Below are positions 26,677-35,279 of a stretch of DNA of 64,000 bases, in pieces; position 1 is the first letter of the stretch, and each line of letters begins with the position of its first letter. Below the pieces are notes generated by a model. That model was not told the DNA's origin, searched no databases, and saw nothing but the letters and a program-made list of their open reading frames with translations. A program made the position numbers and the translations under genes. The stretch is from Sphingomonas sp. Leaf242 (GTDB lineage Bacteria > Pseudomonadota > Alphaproteobacteria > Sphingomonadales > Sphingomonadaceae): NCBI RefSeq assembly GCF_001422045.1, contig NZ_LMLW01000001.1, positions 628,972 through 692,971 on the forward strand, given 5' to 3'.

Positions 26677-28337
26677 TCATCCGCGAAGGCCACGAGATCG
26701 ACGCTTCTGCTCCCCTCCCGCTTGCGGGAGGGGTCGGGGGAGGGCCTGTCTTACTCCCGGACGACGCGATCGAGGGGTATGTCATTCCCTCCCCCAATCC
26801 CTCCCCCAATCCCTCCCGCGAGCGGGAGGGGAGCAGTGATCTCCCCCAGATCACCATCCCCTACGCCTTCGCCCGAAAGTTCGGCGTCGTAGTCGACCAC
26901 GCCGACACGGACTCCCACCTCACCATCGCCATGCGCGCCGGCGCAGACCCGAAAGTCCTGCTCGAACTCCGCCGCTATCTCGCTCGCCCGTTCGACGTCA
27001 CCTTCGTCGAGCAGATCGCGTTCGACCGCCTCCTGTCGAACGTCTACGCGATGGACGGCCAGGCCAACGCGCTCGCCGCAGTCGGGATGGGCGACGAACT
27101 CGACCTGCTCGCCGGCGACATGCCGACGGCGGAGGACCTGCTCGACACCGCCGACGATGCCCCCGCTATCCGTCTCATCAACGGCATCATCGCCGACGCC
27201 GCGCGCAACGGCGTGTCGGACATCCATATCGAGCCGTACGAGTCCGGCCTTGTCGTCCGCATGCGCATCGACGGCGTGCTGCGCGAAACGCTGCGCATGC
27301 CGCCCAACGTCGCGCCGGTCGTGGTCAGCCGTATCAAGGTCATGGCGCGCCTCGACATCGCCGAGCGCCGCGTCCCGCAGGACGGGCGGATGGGGCTGAC
27401 GCTCGGCGGCAAGCTGCTCGACGTCCGCGTCTCGACGCTGCCGTCGCGCGCAGGGGAACGCGTGGTGCTGCGTATCCTCGACAAGGAAAACGCCGGCATC
27501 GACCTCAAAGCGCTCGGGCTGCCGCCCGCGTTGTTCGCACTGCTCAACGAAGCGCTCAGCGAGCCCAACGGCATCATCCTCGTCACTGGCCCGACCGGTT
27601 CGGGCAAGACCACATCGCTCTACGCCGCGCTACGCCTGCTCAACGACGGCAGCCGCAACATCCTCACCGTCGAGGACCCCGTGGAGTACGCGGTCGACGG
27701 CGTCGGCCAGACCCAGGTGAACCCAAAGGTCGGCCTGACCTTCGCGGCAGGGCTACGCGCGATCCTCCGCCAGGATCCGGACGTCGTGATGGTCGGCGAA
27801 ATCCGCGACCGCGAGACTGCCGAGATCGCGGTGCAGGCGTCGCTCACCGGCCATCTCGTGCTGTCCACGGTCCACACCAACGACGCGATCGGCGCGATCA
27901 CCCGCATGCGCGACATGAAGGTCGAGAGCTTCCTGCTCGCCTCGACGTTGCGTGCGGTGATCGCCCAGCGCCTCGTCCGCCGGCTCTGCCCGACGTGCCG
28001 TAAGGCCGTGCCCGCGTCGGATACGGTAGCCCCGTTGCTCGGCATCCCCTCCGACGCGATCGTCTACGTCGCGCAAGGCTGCGAAGACTGCAACCAGACC
28101 GGCTACAAGGGCCGCATCGGCGTCTTCGAAGCTGTCCGCATCGACGACACGATCCGCCGCCTGATCAACACCGACGGCCACGAGTCGGAGATCACCGCGC
28201 ACGCATTCGCGAAGTCCCCGAACTTGGCGCAATCGGCCCGCGACCTAGTCCTCTCCGGCCAAACCACCGCCGAAGAAGCCGTCCGAGTATCCCGCCGCGA
28301 CACCACCGAAGCAGTCGAGGATTCAGTAGTTGCGTAG
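26673..28337 (+). CDS. gspE: Type II secretion ATPase GspE, with in-frame palindrome insertion
   Basis: 554 residues. The C-terminal ATPase core is complete: Walker A GPTGSGKTTS, Asp box (TVEDPVEYAVDGVGQTQVNPKVGLTF), Walker B (LRQDPDVVMVGEIRD), His box (VLSTVHTNDA) and the CPTC/CEDC zinc module. It drives pseudopilus assembly from the cytoplasmic face. The N-terminus is odd: after MIIREGHEID about 43 residues are encoded by a palindromic element (LPLAGGVGGG ... SPNPSPNPSRERE) before the normal start of the N1 domain (ITIPYAFARKFGV). Frame is preserved throughout, so the gene is probably functional with an extra N-terminal segment. ATGA overlap with gspD. Confidence 0.93.
   Translation: MIIREGHEIDASAPLPLAGGVGGGPVLLPDDAIEGYVIPSPNPSPNPSREREGSSDLPQITIPYAFARKFGVVVDHADTDSHLTIAMRAGADPKVLLELRRYLARPFDVTFVEQIAFDRLLSNVYAMDGQANALAAVGMGDELDLLAGDMPTAEDLLDTADDAPAIRLINGIIADAARNGVSDIHIEPYESGLVVRMRIDGVLRETLRMPPNVAPVVVSRIKVMARLDIAERRVPQDGRMGLTLGGKLLDVRVSTLPSRAGERVVLRILDKENAGIDLKALGLPPALFALLNEALSEPNGIILVTGPTGSGKTTSLYAALRLLNDGSRNILTVEDPVEYAVDGVGQTQVNPKVGLTFAAGLRAILRQDPDVVMVGEIRDRETAEIAVQASLTGHLVLSTVHTNDAIGAITRMRDMKVESFLLASTLRAVIAQRLVRRLCPTCRKAVPASDTVAPLLGIPSDAIVYVAQGCEDCNQTGYKGRIGVFEAVRIDDTIRRLINTDGHESEITAHAFAKSPNLAQSARDLVLSGQTTAEEAVRVSRRDTTEAVEDSVVA
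26711..26833. repeat. Type D palindromic element inside gspE
   Basis: CTCCCCTCCCGCTTGCGGGA at the left and TCCCGCGAGCGGGAGGGGAG at the right are inverted copies. The right part carries a 12-bp tandem duplication of CCCCCAATCCCT, giving the peptide repeat SPNPSPNPS. The whole unit is in frame with gspE. Confidence 0.85.
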
Positions 28338-28349
28338 CGTGCGGCAATT

Positions 28350-28517
28350 CCTCCCCGGAACGGGGAGGGGAACCAGCGAAGCTGGTGGAGGGGGCTCACC
28401 ACGCTCGCACCACCGGCCGTACGCCGCCAGCAGTGCGTGGCGGCCACAGCCGGAACGTGCGCGGCACGCCCCCTCCACCACCGCTTCGCGGCGGTCCCCC
28501 TCCCCTTGCAGGGGAGG
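28350..28517. repeat. Palindromic element between gspE and gspF
   Basis: The left half contains CTCCCCGGAACGGGGAGG and AACCAGCGAAGCTGG; the right half contains CCACCGCTTCGCGGCGG and CCTCCCCTTGCAGGGGAGG. Overall the halves are inverted copies. It makes the only real gap in the gsp operon, and its last bases GGGGAGG are the ribosome-binding site of gspF. Confidence 0.85.
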
Positions 28518-28520
28518 ATG

Positions 28521-29747
28521 ATGGCGGACTTCGACTACATCGCGATCGACACCAAGGGCGCCGAACGCCGCGGCCACGTCGCCGCGTCCGACATCGACGT
28601 CGCACGAGCGACCCTCGACGCGCGCAAGTTCTACGTCGTGAAGATTTCCGCCGGCGCGCCGCCACAAGCCTCGAAAGGCCGCCCGCTCTTCGGCCTTCAA
28701 CTCGGCACGCCGAAGATGTCGGGCAAGAACCTCACGCTCTTCACCCGCCAGCTCGCCACCCTCAACCGAGTCTCCCCGCTGGAGGAATCGCTCCGCACGA
28801 TCACGCGCCAGACCGAGCAGGACAGCGTCCGCACGATAGTCCAGCACGTCCACGCCGGCGTCGTCGAAGGCCGCCGCCTCGCCGACGCAATGGCGCGCGA
28901 ACCCAAGAGCTTCCCGCCGCTCTACCGCGCAATGGTGTCCGCCGGTGAAAGCTCGGGCTCGCTCCCGACCATCCTCGACCGCTTGGCGGCCCTGCTCGAA
29001 CGCCAGGCTGAAATCCGCGGCAAGCTCATCACTGCGCTCGCCTACCCGTCGATCCTCGCGCTCGTCGCGTTCGGCGTCGTCACCGCGCTGATGATGTTCG
29101 TGGTGCCGCAGGTGGTCGAGCAATTCGACACGGTCGGCCAGCAACTGCCGCTGTTGACGCGCATGGTGATGGCGTTCTCGGCGTTCCTCGTCGGATACTG
29201 GTGGGTGATGCTGCTGATCGTCGTCGGCGGCGGTCTCGCCGGGTGGCGGGCGCTCAAGGACCCGACGCTCAGGCTCGCCTTCGACGGCTGGCTGCTCCGC
29301 ATTCCGCTGCTCGGCCGGCTGATCCGAGACCTCCACGCAGCACGTATGGCGCGCACGCTCGGCACGATGGTCGCGAGCCGCCTGCCGCTGCTCGATGGCC
29401 TCAACCTCACCGCCAGCACGATCCACAACCGCCGCCTCCGTCAGGCGTCGGACCAGATCGTCGACGCGATCCGCGGCGGTGGTTCGCTCTCCGCCGCGAT
29501 GCGCCGCGCCGGCGTCTTCCCCCCGCTGCTGACCTATCTCGCGGCAAGCGGTGAAGCGGCGGGCCGGCTCGACGAGATGCTGGAGCGCGCCGCCGATTAT
29601 CTCGAACGCGAGTTCGACCGTTTCACCGCCACCGCACTTTCGCTGCTCGAACCGCTGATCATCGTCGTGATGGGCGGCATCGTCGCGACGATCGTGCTAT
29701 CCATCCTGCTCCCGATCCTCCAGCTCAACACGCTGGCCGGACAATGA
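28521..29747 (+). CDS. gspF: Type II secretion inner-membrane platform protein GspF
   Basis: 408 residues starting MADFDYIAIDTKGAERRG. Two homologous cytoplasmic GspF domains (KNLTLFTRQLATLNRVSPLEESL and RMARTLGTMVASRLPLLDGLNL) are separated by membrane segments, with a final helix near PLIIVVMGGIVATIVLSILLPIL. It is the platform contacted by GspE and GspL. Tandem ATGs at 28518 and 28521 follow the GGGGAGG; the second is better spaced. Frames further upstream read through the palindromic element. It overlaps gspG by 4 bp. Confidence 0.95.
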   Translation: MADFDYIAIDTKGAERRGHVAASDIDVARATLDARKFYVVKISAGAPPQASKGRPLFGLQLGTPKMSGKNLTLFTRQLATLNRVSPLEESLRTITRQTEQDSVRTIVQHVHAGVVEGRRLADAMAREPKSFPPLYRAMVSAGESSGSLPTILDRLAALLERQAEIRGKLITALAYPSILALVAFGVVTALMMFVVPQVVEQFDTVGQQLPLLTRMVMAFSAFLVGYWWVMLLIVVGGGLAGWRALKDPTLRLAFDGWLLRIPLLGRLIRDLHAARMARTLGTMVASRLPLLDGLNLTASTIHNRRLRQASDQIVDAIRGGGSLSAAMRRAGVFPPLLTYLAASGEAAGRLDEMLERAADYLEREFDRFTATALSLLEPLIIVVMGGIVATIVLSILLPILQLNTLAGQ

Positions 29748-30196
29748 GGTTGTTCATGCGTCCCGAAGATAAAAAGAAGCGCCGCGAGGCCGGCTTTACC
29801 CTCGTCGAGCTGATGGTGGTGATCGTGATCATCGGCCTGCTTGCCACCATCGTCGCGCTCAACGTGCTGCCCTCGGGCGACACCGCGCGGATCCAGAAGG
29901 CGAAGGCCGACATCGCGCAGATCGAGGGTGGGCTGGAGCTCTACAAGCTCCAGAACATGACCTTCCCCAACACCACGCAGGGGCTGAACGCGCTCGTCTC
30001 GGCGCCTGCAGGGCTCGCCGATCCATCGCGCTATCAGCGTGGCGGATATCTGAAGAAGCTGCCGAACGATCCCTGGGGTCGTCCTTATCTCTATGCCTCG
30101 CCGGGCGCACACGGCGAGGCCGACGTCTGGACCTTCGGGGCTGACGGCAAGGAAGGCGGCGAGGGGATCGATGCCGATATCGGCAGCTGGCAATAA
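29744..30196 (+). CDS. gspG: Major pseudopilin GspG
   Basis: 150 residues. Basic leader ending in Gly, cleaved before FTLVELMVVIVIIGLL by the prepilin peptidase (not encoded in this window), with Glu at position +5. The C-terminal part has the GspG-specific LPNDPWGRPYLY segment and acidic calcium-site residues near the end. GspG subunits form the pseudopilus that pushes substrates through the secretin. ATGA overlap with gspF; an ATG at 29756 is an alternative start. Confidence 0.96.
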   Translation: MRLFMRPEDKKKRREAGFTLVELMVVIVIIGLLATIVALNVLPSGDTARIQKAKADIAQIEGGLELYKLQNMTFPNTTQGLNALVSAPAGLADPSRYQRGGYLKKLPNDPWGRPYLYASPGAHGEADVWTFGADGKEGGEGIDADIGSWQ

Positions 30197-30686
30197 GTCC
30201 TTGGACTGGGTCCCCGCCTGCGCGGGGACACTTTCGCGGAGACGCGAAAGTGGCTTCACGCTGGTCGAGCTGATGGTCGTCGTCACGATCATTGGCTTGG
30301 CCTCGGCGGTAGCTGTGCTCGTGATGCCGGACCCGCGCGGCCGCGTGCTCGACGAGGCGACGCGCTTCGCCTTGCGGGCCCGCGCCGCGCATGACTCGGC
30401 GATCGTCGAGGCGCGTCCGGTGAGCGTCTGGATCAGCGGTGGTGGCTACGGCTTCGACCGGCGGCTGGCTGGCGGTTGGACGCCGATCGCGGAGAAACCG
30501 ATGCGCGTTGAACGCTGGAACGACGGCACCAGAGCCAGCATCGGCGACACCAGCGGCCGCCTGCGCGTGACGTTCGACCCGACCGGCCTCGTCGATCGCC
30601 CTGCGGAGATCCGCCTTGATCGTGGCGGTGTAGCAGCGACCGTCCACATCGACGCCGACGGCAGCGTAAGAGCCGATGCGGGCTGA
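30171..30686 (+). CDS. gspH: Minor pseudopilin GspH, leader formed by a palindromic element
   Basis: About 171 residues from the ATG at 30171, overlapping gspG by 26 bp; a TTG at 30201 is the alternative. The prepilin site is SG before FTLVELMVVVTIIGLA, followed by the GspH beta domain (about 60-165). The leader, WVPACAGTLSRRRE, is mostly encoded by half of a palindromic element, whose Arg-rich end supplies the positive charge prepilin peptidase needs. Minor pseudopilin at the pilus tip region. It overlaps gspI by 11 bp. Confidence 0.85.
   Translation: MPISAAGNKSLDWVPACAGTLSRRRESGFTLVELMVVVTIIGLASAVAVLVMPDPRGRVLDEATRFALRARAAHDSAIVEARPVSVWISGGGYGFDRRLAGGWTPIAEKPMRVERWNDGTRASIGDTSGRLRVTFDPTGLVDRPAEIRLDRGGVAATVHIDADGSVRADAG
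30206..30248. repeat. Palindromic element fragment in the gspH leader
   Basis: GTCCCCGCCTGCGCGGGGAC is one palindrome, followed immediately by CACTTTCGCGGAGACGCGAAAGTG as a second. It has the look of a single half of the type B elements. It lies at the gspG/gspH junction and is translated. Confidence 0.65.
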
Positions 30687-31080
30687 GCGCGGCTTCACCC
30701 TTCGTCGACGTTACGCCGAACACGGCTTCACGTTGATAGAAATCATGGTCGCGCTGGCAGTCTTCAGCCTCGCGGCGATGGCGCTGGTGCGTCTGGAAAG
30801 CGCGACGATCCGCGGCGCCTCCATCCTCGACGAAACGCTCGTCGCACAGATGGTCGCGCGCAACGTCGCGATCGACGCGGTCACCAGCGCGCAACCACCG
30901 ACCGCAGGCCGCGTCACCGGCGTCGAGACGAACGGCGGCCAGCCCTGGATGTGGACCCGGCAGGTCAGCGCACTCGGCGGATCGAGCGTGTTGCGGATCG
31001 ACGTAGAGGTCGCCGACCGGACCGGCACGCAACTCGGTCGTCTGACGATGGTCCGACCAGCACCGCGGATGGTGATGTGA
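30676..31080 (+). CDS. gspI: Minor pseudopilin GspI
   Basis: 134 residues. The functional prepilin site is HG before FTLIEIMVALAVFSLAAMAL. The leader itself contains another RGFTL seven residues after the start, an apparent partial duplication of the cleavage motif without the hydrophobic stretch. The C-terminal part (QPWMWTRQVSALGG ... VADRTGTQLGRLTM) fits GspI. With GspJ and GspK it forms the tip complex. It overlaps gspH and gspJ. Confidence 0.92.
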   Translation: MRAERGFTLRRRYAEHGFTLIEIMVALAVFSLAAMALVRLESATIRGASILDETLVAQMVARNVAIDAVTSAQPPTAGRVTGVETNGGQPWMWTRQVSALGGSSVLRIDVEVADRTGTQLGRLTMVRPAPRMVM

Positions 31081-31763
31081 CGCCTCCGAAAACCGAGGCC
31101 GGCTTCACGCTCATCGAAGTCATGGTGTCGCTTATGATCTTCGGCATGATCGCCGCCGCCGGCGTGGCGATCCTGTCGTTCAGCGTGAAGGCGCAGAGTT
31201 CGACCGGTGCGAAGCTCGACGACATCAGCGCACTCACGCGGACGATGTCGATCCTGTCCGCCGATCTCGCCCAGGCGTCGAACCGCGCTACCCGCGACGA
31301 GGCCGGCACCAGCGTTCCCGCGTTCATCGGCGAGAGCGGGTCGGGCGTCACGCCGATGCTCCGCCTCGTCCGCGCCGGCTGGAGCAATATCGACGGTGCG
31401 GCGCGCTCCAGCATGCAGAAGGTTGCCTATCGCGTTGATGGGGGCGTGTTCCAGCGGATCGCCTATCCGATGGTCGACGGCGCGCAACCGCTTCCGCCTG
31501 CCGCGTTGCTCACCAAAGTCCGCCAGGTCGCACTCCGCTATCGCATCGCGGGCGCCTGGAGCGATCGCTGGGATGGTGCGAGCGGCAGGCCGTTGCCCGA
31601 CGCGATGGAACTTACCGTCCAGCGCGACGACGGTACGCAGTTCCGCCAGATGTTCCTCGTCGGCACCAGCTACGTGCCCGCGCCATCCGATGGAACGGGT
31701 CCAGCCGCCACGCCACCTGCGGTCACACCTCCCGGACAGGAGACGCCCGGTGCGCGCACCTGA
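31077..31763 (+). CDS. gspJ: Minor pseudopilin GspJ
   Basis: 228 residues from a GTG at 31077 that overlaps the gspI stop (GTGA). A short leader (VTPPKTEAG) precedes FTLIEVMVSLMIFGMIAAAG. The globular part carries the GspJ-type VAYRVDGGVFQRIAYPMVD segment, and the tail is Pro/Thr-rich. The longer upstream frame is only gspI in another register. Tip complex component. Confidence 0.92.
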   Translation: MTPPKTEAGFTLIEVMVSLMIFGMIAAAGVAILSFSVKAQSSTGAKLDDISALTRTMSILSADLAQASNRATRDEAGTSVPAFIGESGSGVTPMLRLVRAGWSNIDGAARSSMQKVAYRVDGGVFQRIAYPMVDGAQPLPPAALLTKVRQVALRYRIAGAWSDRWDGASGRPLPDAMELTVQRDDGTQFRQMFLVGTSYVPAPSDGTGPAATPPAVTPPGQETPGART

Positions 31764-32748
31764 TCGCGGCCTCGAGCGTGGGCGGGAACGGGGCGCGGCG
31801 CTGCTCACCGTGCTGATGCTCGTCGCGATCATCGCGGTGATGGCGGGGGCGGCGCTGGAAAAACTCCGGCTGTCGACCCGGCTTGCTAGCAATGCCGCGA
31901 CCGGCGAGCAGGCGCGCGCCTATGCACTCGCGGCGGAGACGATGGCGCTGACTCGCGTCTCCAACCTGCTCGCGCCAAAGCCTACGCGAGTCACGTTGGC
32001 CGGCGGCTGGAGCAACACCCCGTTCGGCCTGCCGGTCCCCGGAGGCTTCGCGACCGCGCGCGTCCGCGACGGGGCGAACTGCTTCAACCTGAATTCTCTC
32101 GTCGGCATGACCACCCCCGGCGTGTACGTCGCGCGTGGCGATGTGCGGCCGCAGTTCGTCCGCCTGATGCGGCTGCTCGACGTGCCGGTGCAGGTCGCGG
32201 AACAGGTCGCGGCGGGCACGACCGACTGGATCGACAGCGATCAGGACCAGTCACCGATGGGGGCCGAGGACGGCGCATATCTCGGCCGTGTGCCGTCGTA
32301 CCGCACCGCCGGCACGCTGATGAGCGACCCCAGCGAACTGCGCGCGATCGCCGGGATGACGCCTGAGATCTACACGAAGATTCGCCCGTGGATCTGCACG
32401 CTGCCCTTCACCAAGCCGTCGCCGATCAACGTCAACACGCTGCTGCCCGAACAGAGCGTGCTGCTCGCGATGATGTATCCGGATACTCTGTCGGTTGGTG
32501 CCGCCCAGCAACTGCTGCTGCGGCGACCGTTGCAGGGCTATGCGACCTTCGACGAATTGCAGAAGGGCGCGTCGTTGCTTGGCGCCGCCAATATCGCGCC
32601 CGGTGTGGACGCGCAGGTGCTGTCGAAATGGTTCACGCTCGATATCGACGTGACGCTCGGCACGACGCAAATGCAGGAACGTGCGTTGATCGACGCGAAC
32701 CGGCTTCCCGCGCAGCTTGTATCGCGGCAATGGGGCGAGCCATCATGA
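31750..32748 (+). CDS. gspK: Minor pseudopilin GspK
   Basis: 332 residues from a GTG at 31750, overlapping gspJ by 14 bp. The prepilin site is RG before AALLTVLMLVAIIAVMAGAALEK; GspK typically lacks the Glu at +5 and so does this one. The large alpha-helical domain follows, with the calcium-binding-type DWIDSDQDQSPMGAED segment and INVNTLLPE. It caps the pseudopilus. ATGA overlap with gspL. Confidence 0.93.
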   Translation: MRAPDRGLERGRERGAALLTVLMLVAIIAVMAGAALEKLRLSTRLASNAATGEQARAYALAAETMALTRVSNLLAPKPTRVTLAGGWSNTPFGLPVPGGFATARVRDGANCFNLNSLVGMTTPGVYVARGDVRPQFVRLMRLLDVPVQVAEQVAAGTTDWIDSDQDQSPMGAEDGAYLGRVPSYRTAGTLMSDPSELRAIAGMTPEIYTKIRPWICTLPFTKPSPINVNTLLPEQSVLLAMMYPDTLSVGAAQQLLLRRPLQGYATFDELQKGASLLGAANIAPGVDAQVLSKWFTLDIDVTLGTTQMQERALIDANRLPAQLVSRQWGEPS

Positions 32749-33830
32749 CGACTTTGCTGTTCCTTCCCGCCGGCGAGACCGGATATCGCTGGATGCGCGT
32801 TGCGGATGCGCGCGTGGTCGGGGAAGGGGAGGGTATCCCCGATGCGATCGACGACGAGACGATCGCGGTCGCGCCCGCCGACGCGGTGACGCTGCATTGG
32901 GCGGAACTGCCGTCGCGGTCCGCGGCGCAGGCGACAGCGGCCGCGCGTATCCTGGCGAGCGAAGCAAGTGCGTCGCCGCTCGCCGAACTCCATGTCGCAG
33001 TCGGGGACGAAGGCACCAGCGAACGACCGATCGGCGTCGTCGGTGCCGCGACGATGCGCGACTGGCTGCTGATGCTGGCGGAGGCGGGCGTCGACCCGGT
33101 CGCCGTCATTCCCGCACCGATGCTCCTTCCGCGACCCGAAGAGGGGTACGCGCGGGCGGAACTCGCTGGCAGCGGTGTCGTGCGTGGCACCTCCAGCGGG
33201 TTCGCCGATGAGGCGCGACTGACGGAGCTTGTGACCGGCGGCACTGCGCCTGCGACGATCGACCGCGATACGCTGGAGGCAGCGATCGTTGCCGCCGTCG
33301 CGTCGCCACCGCTCGACCTACGCCAGGGGCCGTTCGCGCGGCGGCGAAGGTTCGCGATCGACTGGGGGCTGATCCGTCGGCTCGCGCTGTTATCGCTGAC
33401 GATTCTGGCCGTGACCCTCGCGATTTCGCTCGTCCGCATCGCGAAGTACAGCTTCGGCGCGGATGCGTTGGAGGCGGAGGCCAATACGGTCGCGGTCACC
33501 GGTTTGCCGCGCGGCGAGACGGTCGTCGATTCCAGCCGCCAACTCGACGAGCGCCTGTCGCGCGTCCGCGGCCCGGGGCTCGGCTTCACCAGCACGACCG
33601 CGGCGGTGTTCGCGGCGGTGCGTGCGACGCCCGGCACCGAAGTCACCGCGCTCGATTTCCAGGCGAACGGCGACCTGCGCCTGTCGGTGGCGGTCGAACG
33701 GGAAGCCTTGGCGACCGACCTCAAACGAGCGCTCGAATCAGCCGGCTTCTCGGTCCGCGCCGGCGTGTTCCAGGCGGCAGCCGGCCGCGTGACGGGTGAA
33801 CTCACGATCAGCCCGGAGAGCGGACGATGA
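32745..33830 (+). CDS. gspL: Type II secretion protein GspL
   Basis: 361 residues. The cytoplasmic actin-like domain (about 1-190) would bind GspE. A membrane helix (LIRRLALLSLTILAVTLAISLVRI) follows at about 205-230, and a ferredoxin-like periplasmic domain at 290-355 (DFQANGDLRLSVAVEREALATDL). The sequence is weakly conserved, as is normal for GspL. Position between gspK and gspM and the ATGA overlaps on both sides secure the call. Confidence 0.9.
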   Translation: MTTLLFLPAGETGYRWMRVADARVVGEGEGIPDAIDDETIAVAPADAVTLHWAELPSRSAAQATAAARILASEASASPLAELHVAVGDEGTSERPIGVVGAATMRDWLLMLAEAGVDPVAVIPAPMLLPRPEEGYARAELAGSGVVRGTSSGFADEARLTELVTGGTAPATIDRDTLEAAIVAAVASPPLDLRQGPFARRRRFAIDWGLIRRLALLSLTILAVTLAISLVRIAKYSFGADALEAEANTVAVTGLPRGETVVDSSRQLDERLSRVRGPGLGFTSTTAAVFAAVRATPGTEVTALDFQANGDLRLSVAVEREALATDLKRALESAGFSVRAGVFQAAAGRVTGELTISPESGR

Positions 33831-34303
33831 CCGGACTGAAGACGTGGTTCGAAGGACGCTCGCTCAGGGAGCGGCGGCTGTTGCTCGTGATGGCGGGGCT
33901 AGCGGTCCTTACGTTGCTATGGGCGCTGATCATCCGCCCGGTCGGCGACGGCCTGTCCAGTGCGCGCGAACGTCACGCCGACGCCGTTACCCGGCTCGGC
34001 GAAACGCGCGCGCAAGTCGCGACGTTGCGCGATATCCAGCGGACGCGCGCCACGCCGCTGACCGGCACGCTGGCCGACGCAGTACGCGCCGAGGCGGACC
34101 AGGCCGGCTTCGCGCTCGCCTCGCTCGATCAGGATGGCGCGAGCCGGGTCCGCGTCGGCATCCAGTCGGCACGTCCTGCTGCATTGGTCGCGTGGCTCGC
34201 GCGGCTTGAACGGCTCGGCATCCTCGTCGATTCGGTGGCGATGACCGACAAGGGCGACAAGACCGTCGGCGTCGCGCTTACGTTGAAGGCGCGTGCGGCA
34301 TGA
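33827..34303 (+). CDS. gspM: Type II secretion protein GspM
   Basis: 158 residues: a short cytoplasmic start (LKTWFEGRSLRERRLLLV), one membrane helix (MAGLAVLTLLWALIIRPV) and a periplasmic ferredoxin-like domain (about 80-155). It pairs with GspL. The RERRLL motif before the helix is typical. Four-base overlaps with gspL and gspN. Confidence 0.9.
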   Translation: MTGLKTWFEGRSLRERRLLLVMAGLAVLTLLWALIIRPVGDGLSSARERHADAVTRLGETRAQVATLRDIQRTRATPLTGTLADAVRAEADQAGFALASLDQDGASRVRVGIQSARPAALVAWLARLERLGILVDSVAMTDKGDKTVGVALTLKARAA

Positions 34304-35025
34304 GGCGGATCCGTTTGCGAACCGGTCCCGCCGCGCTGTTCGGTGGCATGCTGCTGATCGCGCTGATCGTGTTCCTGCCGATGCGCGCGGTGCTCGGCTG
34401 GGTCGGTGTCGGCGACGAAGGGCTGGTCGCGCGGCGCGTGTCGGGGACGATCTGGGGCGCGACGCTGACCGAAGCGCGGTTCGGCGATCTCGCGCTCGGC
34501 GATCTGCACGCGCGGCTGTCGCCGCTGCCGCTGCTGGTCGGCCGCGCGACGATCGTCTTCGCCGGTCCCGAATCGGTGTCGGCCAAGCCGTTGCGCGGGT
34601 CGGCGAGCGTCAGTCGCCACGGCTTCGGCGTCGATCACATGACCGCCACGGTCGCGACCGGCCGGCTGTTCGCGCCGGTGCCCGTCTCCGCGCTCGACCT
34701 CGACGACGTCTCGGTCCGCTTCCGCGATGGCCAGTGCGAGGCCGCCGAGGGCCGCGTCCGCGCAACGCTGGCGGGTGACGTCGGCGGGATCACCTTGCCG
34801 CAGTCGGTGAGCGGCACCGCGCGCTGCGACGGCACGGCGTTGCTGCTGCCGCTGGCGAGCCAGTCTGGGACCGAGGGCATCGCGCTCCGGATCGAGGGGG
34901 CAGGGACCTACCGCGCCGAGCTGTCGCTGCGTCCGTCCGATCCGTTGGCGGTCCAGAAGCTCGAGCAGGCGGGCTTCGTGAGCGGCCCGAACGGGTACAA
35001 GCTCGCCATCGAAGGACGTTTTTGA
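34300..35025 (+). CDS. gspN: Type II secretion protein GspN
   Basis: 241 residues: an N-terminal membrane helix (AALFGGMLLIALIVFLPMRAVL) and a beta-rich periplasmic domain (VSGTIWGATLTEARFGDLALGDL and later repeats) as in GspN. It is the last gene of the operon. No gspO prepilin peptidase follows, so that enzyme must be encoded elsewhere. Confidence 0.9.
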   Translation: MRRIRLRTGPAALFGGMLLIALIVFLPMRAVLGWVGVGDEGLVARRVSGTIWGATLTEARFGDLALGDLHARLSPLPLLVGRATIVFAGPESVSAKPLRGSASVSRHGFGVDHMTATVATGRLFAPVPVSALDLDDVSVRFRDGQCEAAEGRVRATLAGDVGGITLPQSVSGTARCDGTALLLPLASQSGTEGIALRIEGAGTYRAELSLRPSDPLAVQKLEQAGFVSGPNGYKLAIEGRF

Positions 35026-35091
35026 CGTCTTTTTGGCAAGTCGACGGTTGACGCCGCCCGGTGACCCCCGCTAGGGGGCGATGCCTACGCG

Positions 35092-35168
35092 GCGGTCGTA
35101 GTTCAATTGGTTAGAGCGTCGGCTTGTGATGCCGGATGTTGCGGGTTCAAGTCCCGTCGGTCGCCCCA
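35092..35168 (+). tRNA. tRNA-His (anticodon GTG)
   Basis: Acceptor GCGGTCG pairs with CGGTCGC (with G-T pairs). A G at 35091 can serve as the extra G-1 opposite C73, the histidine identity element. The anticodon loop TTGTGAT has GTG at 35126-35128. T-arm GCGGGTTCAAGTCCCGT and an encoded CCA are present. Confidence 0.95.
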
Positions 35169-35279
35169 TTTTCCCATTATTTTTCCGAGCCTCCCCAACG
35201 TGAGCGCTTTGGGCTGGTAAAACCGGCCGGAAAATAATATTTCGCCTCCCGGTAATTTTATTCTCCTCAGGAGCCGGCG

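Noticed and set aside
26673..26870. Frameshift or pseudogene at the start of gspE
   Set aside because: The extra sequence is a palindromic element in frame, and the downstream ATPase domain is complete.
34300..35025. Prepilin peptidase gspO as the last gene of the operon
   Set aside because: The last gene has one membrane helix and a beta-rich domain (GspN); no peptidase with multiple helices and paired Asp is present.
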